Of a stretch of DNA of 5,759 nt, positions 1 through 5,593 are shown piece after piece. Origin of the DNA: a bacterium (lineage in GTDB: Bacteria > Verrucomicrobiota > Verrucomicrobiia > Limisphaerales > UBA11358); the NCBI GenBank assembly GCA_021781185.1, contig JAJXXI010000401.1, forward strand, positions 1-5,759, given 5' to 3'. Within the stretch, counting starts at the first letter, position 1. Each line of letters starts with the position of its first letter. The notes beneath the pieces were generated by a model. It made no database searches, had not been told where the DNA came from, and saw only the letters and a list, made by a program, of their open reading frames with translations. A program made the translations under genes and the position numbers.

Positions 1-457
1 CTCGATCCTTCAACTGATTCAGGTAGGAACGTTCATCTGTCATTCCGGCAACCAAGGTGGTCGCGCGGATGCCGGCTGCCTGCAACCAGCGCCGCAGCAG
101 AAAGAAGGGGCCGAAATGGCAAACCACCAGGATGGCCGGCAGGTTTTGACGCTGAAGATCCCGCAACTGATCCATGCCCGCGAATTCACAGCGATCCCGC
201 CAGCACGGCAAGGCCAGCCGTTCGGGGAAGAACGTCAACGCACAGTTTTGATAATAACGCTGCCGGCATTTGGCGTCCCCAGGCGTGATCCATCCCGTGC
301 CAATCACTGCCGGCAACTGCAACGGCACCGGATTTCTTTTGAACGCGGCGCGAACAACCGCAATTGGCCGGAACAACCGGTAAAGCGGCTCAGGCCGGGA
401 TATCCGCTCCAGAAAGCGAATCAGCTTAAAGCGAAAAAAAGAAACAAGATTCCTCAT
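1..457 (-). CDS. LpxL/HtrB-like lysophospholipid acyltransferase, N-terminal part (runs off left edge)
   Basis: The minus strand is open from an ATG at 457-455 to the window edge, 152 codons with no stop. Members of this family transfer an acyl chain from acyl-ACP to a lipid A precursor or similar lipid at the inner membrane. What I see: a basic and aromatic N-terminus (residues 1-40), then RYYQNCALTFFPERL (68-82), then LPAILVVCHFGPFF at 106-119. The last aligns with the segment carrying the catalytic His-x4-acid motif of LpxL, followed by a helix (LLRRWLQAAGI) typical of the fold. His114 is kept, but the acidic position (119) is Phe. The expected full length is about 300 residues, so half is missing. 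GAGGTG (466-461) lies only 3 nt before the ATG. An in-frame GTG at 463-461 has AGGA (474-471) 7 nt upstream and is an alternative start adding two residues. An in-frame TAG lies just upstream of both. The family call is by eye; a more distant acyltransferase of the same superfamily is possible. Confidence 0.72.
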   Translation of the reverse strand, partial: MRNLVSFFRFKLIRFLERISRPEPLYRLFRPIAVVRAAFKRNPVPLQLPAVIGTGWITPGDAKCRQRYYQNCALTFFPERLALPCWRDRCEFAGMDQLRDLQRQNLPAILVVCHFGPFFLLRRWLQAAGIRATTLVAGMTDERSYLNQLKDR

Positions 458-528
458 CTGCACCTCACGTTCCTAACCACACCAAACTGCTGAATTGGAC
501 CGCCTGCTTAAATAAAGCAAACCAGAAG

Positions 529-569
529 GCCTTAAGGCAAAGACTTTTTGCCTGTATAAAATCGCAGGC
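529..569. other. Palindrome and two mutually exclusive small hairpins upstream of the acyltransferase
   Basis: Three short dyads overlap in the leader of the minus-strand gene. GCCTTAAGGC (529-538) is a perfect 10-bp palindrome. AGGCAAA (535-541) pairs with TTTGCCT (547-553) around a 5-nt loop. GCCTG (550-554) pairs with CAGGC (565-569). The second and third hairpins share 550-553, so they cannot form together. No T-tract follows on either strand, so this is not a standard terminator. An operator or attenuator is possible, but nothing proves it. Confidence 0.3.
561..569. repeat. Target site duplication, left copy
   Basis: ATCGCAGGC, identical to 756-764. The match ends exactly at the outer base of the terminal inverted repeat on both sides (560 and 755 differ, 570 and 765 differ). 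Confidence 0.72.
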
Positions 570-592
570 GGGCGCATCTGGACACGGTCCTT
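570..592 (+). repeat. Left terminal inverted repeat of the MITE-like element
   Basis: A 23-bp arm starting GGGCGCATCTGG and ending GGTCCTT. It matches the reverse complement of 733-755 except at position 573. The inner 19 bp are identical. Confidence 0.75.
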
Positions 593-610
593 AAGTTCGG
601 GATAAAACAG

Positions 611-628
611 TTCCGGCGTCAGCCGGAA
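611..628. repeat. Small perfect hairpin inside the element
   Basis: TTCCGGC (611-617), loop GTCA, GCCGGAA (622-628): a 7-bp GC-rich stem. No T-run follows, so a terminator role is not supported. It may be a structural part of the element. Confidence 0.5.
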
Positions 629-630
629 GC

Positions 631-715
631 GTAGTGGCACAGGCATCCTGCCGGTGGGTTTCTGCCAGCCAAACCACGCGGACGCAACTCACAGGCAGGA
701 TGCCTGTGCCACTAC
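631..715. repeat. Nested REP-like inverted repeat (RQDACATT / GTGILPV palindrome)
   Basis: A perfect 22-bp inverted repeat pairs 631-652 with 694-715 (core GGCACAGGCATCCTGCC). It extends to 26 bp with one mismatch (653/693). The loop of about 30 nt contains its own short complementary stretch, GGTTT (657-661) against AAACC (671-675). Read as protein, one arm gives THRQDACATT on either strand and the other gives GTGILPV. I recall this motif from many spurious ORFs of Verrucomicrobia and Planctomycetes, which suggests a family of dispersed palindromic repeats. It sits wholly inside the 186-bp element. No convincing flanking duplication marks it as a separate insertion. Confidence 0.72.
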
Positions 716-732
716 CAAGGCTGCGGCCAGTC

Positions 733-755
733 AAGGACCGTGTCCAGATGCACCC
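733..755 (-). repeat. Right terminal inverted repeat of the MITE-like element
   Basis: A 23-bp arm starting AAGGACCG and ending GATGCACCC. It is the inverted partner of 570-592 with one mismatch. Confidence 0.75.
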
Positions 756-764
756 ATCGCAGGC
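756..764. repeat. Target site duplication, right copy
   Basis: ATCGCAGGC, the second copy of the 9-bp direct repeat that brackets the 186-bp element. Confidence 0.72.
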
Positions 765-996
765 TGTCCCGCAATGGAACCGAAAGTAAAGTTCGATCTG
801 AGCCGTCAGAAATTGGAATCCCCTGGTGAAAACATGCCAAGGTGGAATCGCCCAGGCTGTGCAACCATGAGTGCTTCTGGCGATGAAGTGGCTTGCCTCA
901 TCCGGCTTTAAAATCTCGAACGGGCCCGCCTGCACCATACGGACGTCACCAGAACTGTGGAGTGATTTGTTCTGCCGAAAGCGGTAGGTTCCATGA
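765..996. other. Non-coding or degraded stretch, no supported gene
   Basis: No frame here combines a start, a ribosome binding site and recognisable protein sequence. A minus-strand frame is open from 1115 through this stretch into the element. Its residues QAGPFEILKPDEASHF followed by AWAIPPWHVFTRGF faintly resemble the cupin sensor arm of AraC-type regulators, but no helix-turn-helix follows. CCATGAGTGC occurs twice, at 865-874 and 991-1000. This stretch would also have to hold any promoter for the plus-strand genes; I see no clear -35/-10 pair. Confidence 0.4.
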
Positions 997-1005
997 GTGC
1001 CCACC

Positions 1006-1320
1006 GTGAAAAAACCAATTTCTTTCGCATTCAGCCTGTTTGCCTTGTGCGGAATACTGTTCAATACCGCCTTCGCCAACATTCCCGGCGGCGGCAGCTT
1101 CCGTTTGGTTCGCAAGGCGAACTATTCCGTGGCATTGGCCAGTGATGTTTTGGCATTCTGGACCGGCATTCTGGTCTGGAACATCAATCTGCTGAAGGCA
1201 TCCGGCACATATTCTGTCGCAATACCGACAGCGCATGCCATTGCCAGCTTGAGCCCGGCCGACGGAAAGCTGGTTCTCAGCGGAACCGGTGGAATGCAGA
1301 GCCGGCCAGAACTGATTTAA
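1006..1320 (+). pseudogene. Short secreted protein, probably the remnant of a larger exported enzyme
   Basis: From a GTG at 1006 the frame gives a textbook Sec signal peptide: KKP, a hydrophobic core of about 15 residues, then NTAFA before N25. A second GTG at 997 would add PT before it. Neither has a good Shine-Dalgarno; only AGG near 986 is nearby. The mature part starts NIPGGG, which resembles the mature N-terminus of rhamnogalacturonan-lyase-like proteins of Verrucomicrobia. It ends SLSPADGKLVLSGTGG, which resembles the C-terminal module of secreted enzymes of the same group (both from memory). Only about 45 unrecognised residues lie between, where hundreds would be expected. A 10-bp direct repeat (1152-1161 and 1165-1174, period 13) lies in this middle. 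An internally deleted gene fits best; a genuine 104-residue exported protein remains possible. The TAA is 2 nt before the GH2 start. Confidence 0.4.
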
Positions 1321-1322
1321 GC

Positions 1323-3932
1323 ATGAAAACATTGAGAGTATTCCTGACGTTGTTTCTTCTGGCGGCGGCATCAACGCTGTCCGCAGAGGAAATCTACATT
1401 CCGCCGGCTTCGCCGCGCGCGGATTACAATTTCAATCCCGGCTGGAAGTTTTTGAAGGCGGACGTGACGAACGCGATGGAAGTCTCCTTTGACGACTCAA
1501 AATGGGCGGACGTGAGTGCGCCCCACACGTTCAACGACGTGGATTCCTACCAAAAGATCATCAGCCACAGCGGCGGCGACCGCAGCGCGTGGTCGGGCAT
1601 CGTGTGGTATCGCAAACATTTCAAATTGCCGGCCGACGCAAAGGACCGGAAAGTTTTCCTGGAATTTGAAGGCTTGAAGCAGGCCGGAAGTTTTTGGGTC
1701 AACGGAAAATTTGCGGGCAAATATGAAAACGGCATCACGCCCCTTGGTTTGGATTTGACGGGCTTCGTCCATTTTGGCAACGCAGAAAATGTCATCGCCG
1801 TCAGGGTGGACAACAGCAACGATTACGTCGAGGAGGCGACCGGCGTCGGCTTCGAGTGGATGGGCCGCGCGTTCAACCCGAATTACGGCGGGCTGAACCA
1901 CGACATCGTGCTGCACCTCACCGGCAAGGTGTATCAGACGCTGCCACTTTACGAAAATTTGAAGACGACGGGCATCTACGTTTATCCGTCGAATTTTTCC
2001 ATCAGCAACAAGGCCTGCGACGTGAACGTTGAATCGCAGGTGCGCAACGAATCCGGCGATCAGCAGTCCATCACACTCTCGGCGGTGGTGGTGGATGCCG
2101 GCGGCCACGTTTGCGCGATGCTGCCCGGCGACACGTCGGATTTGGTGGACGGGGAAACCGAAAAGTTCACCGCCGGCGGCGCGTTGACCAACGCCCAGTT
2201 CTGGAGCGATGAGCATCCGTATCTTTACGACGTTTACTGCATCCTCACCGTGGACGGCAAAGCGGTGGATGTGCAGAAGATTCACACGGGCTTTCGCAAG
2301 GCGGAGTTCAAGGGCGGCACCGGCACGGGCGGCGTGTATCTGAACGACCAATTTGTCTGGCTCACCGGCTACGCGCAGCGGTCGAGCGACAGTTGGGCCG
2401 GGTTGGGCGAGGCGTATCCCGACTGGATGCACGATTACAACGCGGAACTCATCCGCAACACGCACGCGAATTACATCCGCTGGATGCACATTTCACCGCA
2501 GGCCGTGGACGTGCGCGCCTGCGACAAAACCGGCATCGTGGAAGTCTGTCCGGCGGGCGACAAGGAAGGCGACCCGACGCTGGATCACCGGCTGAAGCCG
2601 GAAGCCGGCGCGCGCCAATGGCAGCAGCGTCTGGACGTGATGCGTGATTCCATGATCTATTTCCGCAATCATCCAAGCATCCTTTTCTGGGAGGCGGGCA
2701 ACAACAACATCACCACGCCGCATTTGGAGCAGATGCTCGCGCTGCAAAAGCAATACGATCCGAACGGCGGACGCGTGCTCGGCTGCCGCACGCTGAATGA
2801 GCAGTCCGCAACGCCGCTGGCCGGCTATTTCGGCGTGATGATCGGCCAGGATCCGCGCACCGATGCGTTGACCAACCGCACGGACTTGTTCCGCGCCTTT
2901 AGCCTGGAGCGCCGCGACCGGGCGCCGTTCCTCGAAGCGGAGGATTTCCGCGACGAAGCTGCGCGCCGGTTCTGGGATGATTACTCGCCGCCGCATTTCG
3001 GTTTCAAGCCCGGCCCGAACGACACCTATCACTGGAATTCCGAAACGTTCTGCCTCGCTGCCGCCGTGCGGTATCATGATTATTTCAGCAACATCATCAC
3101 CAACACCGATCCGGCGCACGCGAAATGGTCGGGCTACGCCTCGATTTACTGGTCGGACGAGAACGCCGACGGCCGGCAGGACAGCAGCGAAGTCGCGCGC
3201 GTGAGCGGCAAGGTGGATGCCGTCCGGCTGCCGAAGCAGGCTTACTACGTCTATCGCGTGATGCAGAATCCCGCGCCGGACCTGCACATCATCGGCCATT
3301 GGACGTATCCGGCCAATACGGTGAAAACCGTCTATGTCGCCGCCAACCATTGCGACGCGGTGGAGTTGTTCGTAAACGGCAAACCGCTCGGCGTGAACCG
3401 TCATCCGTGCGACTTCGTGGACAAGTTTGACGACCGGAACAAGGATCTGGGAAACACCGGCTACATCTATGCATTTCCGGACGTTCATTTTGCACCTGGC
3501 GAAATCAAGGCCGTGGGCACGTCGTCCGGCAAGGTGGTGGCGCAGGATGAAATCCAGACCGCCGGCACGGCGGTAAAATTGCGGTTGACGGTTCACACCG
3601 GACCGGACGGCTTGCAAGCCGACGGCTCGGACGTGGCGTTCTTTGATGTGGAGGCGGTGGATGCCAACGGCGAGCGCTGCCCGACCGACGAGGCGCGGGT
3701 GGATTTCAAGCTGGCCGGTCCCGCGATCTGGCGCGGCGGCTATGACAGCGGCAGGACCAATTCCGTGAACAAACTCTGGCTGGACACCGAATGCGGGATC
3801 AACCGCGTGGCCGTTCGCTCCACGCTCACGCCCGGCACCATCACGCTCACGGCGACCCGTCCGGGACTGGAACCGGCGAAAATTCAAATCACGTCCGCCC
3901 CGGTTCAAATCACGGACGGCCTGGAGCCTTGA
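1323..3932 (+). CDS. Exported GH2-family glycoside hydrolase (beta-galactosidase-like)
   Basis: The 869-residue product starts with a Sec signal peptide (MKTLRVF, hydrophobic to about 18, likely cut after A21), so it acts in the periplasm or outside. Order of parts: jelly-roll sugar-binding domain (about 35-225; SGIVWYRKHF, WVNGKFAGKYENG), Ig-like domain (about 226-325, ending GFRKAEF), TIM barrel (about 330-620), DUF4982-like beta domain (about 640-745; AVELFVNGKPLG) and a C-terminal Ig-like GH2 domain (about 750-858). In the barrel, RNHPSILFWEAGNNN (448-462) aligns with the GH2 acid/base segment (RNHPSxxxWxxGNE), but Glu is replaced by Asn461. PFLEAEDFRDEAARRFWDD (535-553) holds the probable nucleophile, Glu540. 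Substrate cannot be read: galactoside, glucuronide or another plant sugar are all possible. The ATG is preceded by GATTTAAGC with no Shine-Dalgarno and follows the upstream stop by 2 nt. Full length, no frameshift seen. Confidence 0.9.
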   Translation: MKTLRVFLTLFLLAAASTLSAEEIYIPPASPRADYNFNPGWKFLKADVTNAMEVSFDDSKWADVSAPHTFNDVDSYQKIISHSGGDRSAWSGIVWYRKHFKLPADAKDRKVFLEFEGLKQAGSFWVNGKFAGKYENGITPLGLDLTGFVHFGNAENVIAVRVDNSNDYVEEATGVGFEWMGRAFNPNYGGLNHDIVLHLTGKVYQTLPLYENLKTTGIYVYPSNFSISNKACDVNVESQVRNESGDQQSITLSAVVVDAGGHVCAMLPGDTSDLVDGETEKFTAGGALTNAQFWSDEHPYLYDVYCILTVDGKAVDVQKIHTGFRKAEFKGGTGTGGVYLNDQFVWLTGYAQRSSDSWAGLGEAYPDWMHDYNAELIRNTHANYIRWMHISPQAVDVRACDKTGIVEVCPAGDKEGDPTLDHRLKPEAGARQWQQRLDVMRDSMIYFRNHPSILFWEAGNNNITTPHLEQMLALQKQYDPNGGRVLGCRTLNEQSATPLAGYFGVMIGQDPRTDALTNRTDLFRAFSLERRDRAPFLEAEDFRDEAARRFWDDYSPPHFGFKPGPNDTYHWNSETFCLAAAVRYHDYFSNIITNTDPAHAKWSGYASIYWSDENADGRQDSSEVARVSGKVDAVRLPKQAYYVYRVMQNPAPDLHIIGHWTYPANTVKTVYVAANHCDAVELFVNGKPLGVNRHPCDFVDKFDDRNKDLGNTGYIYAFPDVHFAPGEIKAVGTSSGKVVAQDEIQTAGTAVKLRLTVHTGPDGLQADGSDVAFFDVEAVDANGERCPTDEARVDFKLAGPAIWRGGYDSGRTNSVNKLWLDTECGINRVAVRSTLTPGTITLTATRPGLEPAKIQITSAPVQITDGLEP

Positions 3933-3989
3933 GGCGGCGTATTTCGGTTGCGTTCGCGCACGGGTCAAGACAAGCTTCACGGCAAGTTT

Positions 3990-4394
3990 ATGCTCGCGTA
4001 TCTTTGGGTGGCAATTGGCGGCGCAATCGGCAGCATGGCCCGTTTTGGCATCGGCGGACTGGTTTCGCACAAAGTCGGCGAGTCCTTTCCGTTTGGCACA
4101 CTCGCGGTCAACATTGCCGGCTCGTTCATCGTTGGTTTTTTGGGCGCGCTGACCAGTTCGGAAGGCCGGTTGAATCCGCAGTCGCGCGCCTTTGCCACGC
4201 AGTTCTTAATGATCGGCGTCTGCGGCGGCTTCACGACCTTTTCCTCTTTCAGCCTGCAAACACTGAACCTGATGCGCGACGGCGAATGGCTCTATGCCGG
4301 CGGGAACGTGCTTTTATCCGTCGTCCTCTGCCTGATTGCGGTCTGGTTCGGCTTCATGGCCGGTGCGATGTTCAATTCAATGAAAGGAAACTAA
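3990..4394 (+). CDS. crcB: CrcB/FluC fluoride channel
   Basis: A 134-residue membrane protein, the usual family length, with four hydrophobic segments (about 3-25, 33-55, 66-94, 101-126). It forms dual-topology dimers that export fluoride passively. Family motifs are intact: GGAIGSMARFG (10-20), PFGTLAVNIAGSFIVGF (34-50, with the conserved Asn41) and GVCGGFTTFSSFS (76-88). The latter contains the Phe pair (F84, F87) that lines the ion path and the TT next to the central sodium site. I chose the ATG at 3990 because the protein then starts at the first membrane helix; a TTG at 3948 would add 14 polar residues. The Shine-Dalgarno is weak (GGCAAG). The 57 nt before the gene do not show the conserved bases of the crcB-motif fluoride riboswitch. 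It stops 1 nt before the DUF190 gene. Confidence 0.94.
   Translation: MLAYLWVAIGGAIGSMARFGIGGLVSHKVGESFPFGTLAVNIAGSFIVGFLGALTSSEGRLNPQSRAFATQFLMIGVCGGFTTFSSFSLQTLNLMRDGEWLYAGGNVLLSVVLCLIAVWFGFMAGAMFNSMKGN
4383..4388 (+). promoter_or_regulatory. Ribosome binding site of the DUF190 gene
   Basis: AAAGGA lies 7 nt before the ATG at 4396, inside the last codons of crcB. It is the clearest plus-strand Shine-Dalgarno in the window and fixes the DUF190 start. Confidence 0.7.
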
Positions 4395-4395
4395 A

Positions 4396-4755
4396 ATGCA
4401 AATTCCAACTGACGCCGTCCTGCTGCGGATTTTTCTTGGTGAAAGCGACCGCTGGGAGCACAAGCCGCTTTACGAAGCCATCGTGCTCAAGGCGCGGGAA
4501 ATGCATCTCGCCGGCGCCACTGTGCTGCGTGGCCCGATGGGTTTTGGCAAGGCCAGCCGGCTGCACACGTCCAAAATCCTGCGACTCTCAATGGACCTGC
4601 CGCTCGTCATCGAAATTGTGGACAGAGAGGAAAACATCAACTCCTTCCTGCCCACGCTGGACCAGATGATGGGGGGCGGGCTCGTCACCCTCGAAAAGGT
4701 CAAGGTGCTGCACTACCGCTCGGGCGAAAAAAACCCCGCCGCCAAATTAATGTAA
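4396..4755 (+). CDS. DUF190 (PII-like) protein associated with the fluoride channel
   Basis: The 119-residue product matches DUF190 (PF02641), small PII-like trimer-forming proteins found in bacteria and archaea. Clear family motifs: LRIFLGESDRW (10-20), ATVLRGPMGFGKASRLHTSK (41-60), ILRLSMDLPLVIEIVD (61-76) and FLPTLDQMMGGGLVTLEKV (84-102). Biochemical function is not established; association with crcB in many genomes suggests a role in fluoride tolerance or sensing. It starts 1 nt after the crcB stop with a good ribosome binding site, so the two are almost certainly cotranscribed. Length is typical and the gene looks intact. The last codon and stop read ATGTAA. Confidence 0.92.
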   Translation: MQIPTDAVLLRIFLGESDRWEHKPLYEAIVLKAREMHLAGATVLRGPMGFGKASRLHTSKILRLSMDLPLVIEIVDREENINSFLPTLDQMMGGGLVTLEKVKVLHYRSGEKNPAAKLM

Positions 4756-4810
4756 CGCCTGAAAGTTTTCCGCAGCCGGCGGACGCTGGACTGCATTCGG
4801 GCTCCTTGCG

Positions 4811-5593
4811 ATTAACGACCTCAACACCACCGGACATTGTTTCCTTTCCCGACGCAAATTCATCCTGAGCCTGCCCATCGCGCTGATCGCCCTGGCCGGG
4901 ATTACCCGCGCCGCCGACCGGTCGGCCGGGGTCGCCACGGAAGCTGCGACGACCAAAGCCATTCGCGTCGCCTGCGTGGGCGACAGCATCACCTACGGCT
5001 ACGGACTTAAAGATCGTCAACATGACGCTTATCCCGCCGTGCTGAGCAGACTGCTGGGAACCGGCTGGGACGTGCGCAATTTCGGTCATAGCGGCGCAAC
5101 CATGCTGAACAAGGGCGACCTGCCTTACTTCAAACAAAAAGAGCACGCAGAAGCGCTGGCCTTCGCGCCCGACATCGTGGTGATCATGCTCGGCACCAAC
5201 GACAGCAAGCATCGTGGCGCAGGCAGCCTCGACGCGGACAAGGCCATTGACAACTGGCAATACAAGGCGGATTTCGTTCCAAATTACCAGGCGTTGATCG
5301 CGGAATTCCGCAAGGCGAATCCGCAAGTGAAAGTTTATGTCTGCCTGCTCACGCCGTGCTTTCCCGGACGCTGGGGCATCAATGGCCAGACGATTCAAGA
5401 TGAAGTCAACCCGCTCGTCCGGCAGGTCGCGCAGGATGACCAGGCCAGCATCATTGATCTAAACACGCCGCTGGCGGGAAAGAAAAATTTGTTTCCAGAC
5501 ACGGTGCATCCAAACCGCACCGGTGCCCGGCTGATGGCCGAAACGGTTTATCAGGCCTTGACCGGCAAGCCAGCCCCGGCGAATGCCCAATGA
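4811..5593 (+). CDS. Exported SGNH/GDSL hydrolase (esterase or deacetylase-like), start uncertain
   Basis: SGNH blocks are complete: VGDSITYGYG (block I; catalytic Ser codon 4985-4987), NFGHSGATML (block II; oxyanion Gly), MLGTNDS (block III; Asn) and DTVHPN (block V; Asp codon 5498-5500, His codon 5507-5509). Such enzymes remove acyl groups from polysaccharides or lipids; the substrate is unknown. The frame is open from 4763. In-frame residues before the GDS motif are FLSRRKFILSLPIALIALAG then ITRAAD, a twin-arginine-type leader (SRRKF) with a hydrophobic core and an AA-D cleavage site. Translation must therefore begin upstream of about 4840. No ATG, GTG or TTG exists in frame between 4763 and 4976, and the GTG at 4976 falls inside block I and would remove the leader. 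I place the start at ATT 4811 as the only tolerable option (about 260 residues). A lost start codon or an indel is equally likely. The stop overlaps the next ATG (ATGA). Confidence 0.8.
   Translation: MNDLNTTGHCFLSRRKFILSLPIALIALAGITRAADRSAGVATEAATTKAIRVACVGDSITYGYGLKDRQHDAYPAVLSRLLGTGWDVRNFGHSGATMLNKGDLPYFKQKEHAEALAFAPDIVVIMLGTNDSKHRGAGSLDADKAIDNWQYKADFVPNYQALIAEFRKANPQVKVYVCLLTPCFPGRWGINGQTIQDEVNPLVRQVAQDDQASIIDLNTPLAGKKNLFPDTVHPNRTGARLMAETVYQALTGKPAPANAQ

Larger units (their letters stand above)
570..755. mobile_element. MITE-like non-autonomous element, 186 bp, with TIRs and 9-bp target duplication
   Basis: The ends are 23-bp inverted repeats: 570-592 begins GGGCGCATCTGG, and 733-755 is its reverse complement at 22 of 23 positions (the fourth base differs, C against T). 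Directly outside lies ATCGCAGGC, perfectly duplicated at 561-569 and 756-764. That is the signature of transposition with a 9-bp staggered cut. The interior has no room for a transposase and holds two further palindromes (611-628 and 631-715). It must have been moved by an enzyme encoded elsewhere. I cannot assign it to an IS family; 9-bp duplications occur in several (IS1 and IS4 groups among others). Element plus one duplication is 195 bp, a multiple of three. Confidence 0.78.

Noticed and set aside
116..493. Plus-strand open frame of 125 codons
   Set aside because: It is antisense to the acyltransferase, which shows recognisable family sequence. This frame has no recognisable domain and is rich in Arg, Gln and Pro, as expected of a shadow frame.
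570..755. CRISPR or tRNA/rRNA content
   Set aside because: Repeats are inverted, not regularly spaced direct repeats. No cloverleaf or rRNA-like sequence was seen anywhere in the window.
654..911. Plus-strand frame containing RQDACATT
   Set aside because: It is a by-product of the palindromic repeat at 631-715. The remaining part resembles no protein and has no start signals.
591..1115. Minus-strand frame with a faint AraC-cupin resemblance
   Set aside because: No ribosome binding site, no helix-turn-helix domain, and its C-terminal part is encoded by the mobile element. The similarity is by eye over about 40 residues only.
3933..3989. Possible fluoride riboswitch or terminator between the GH2 gene and crcB
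   Set aside because: I could not find the conserved riboswitch bases, nor a GC stem followed by a T-run, in these 57 nt.
1497..4070. Long minus-strand frames of 330 and 525 codons
   Set aside because: They lie antisense to the intact GH2 gene and are kept open by its GC-rich third positions. Their translations are Arg/His/Val-rich with no domain.
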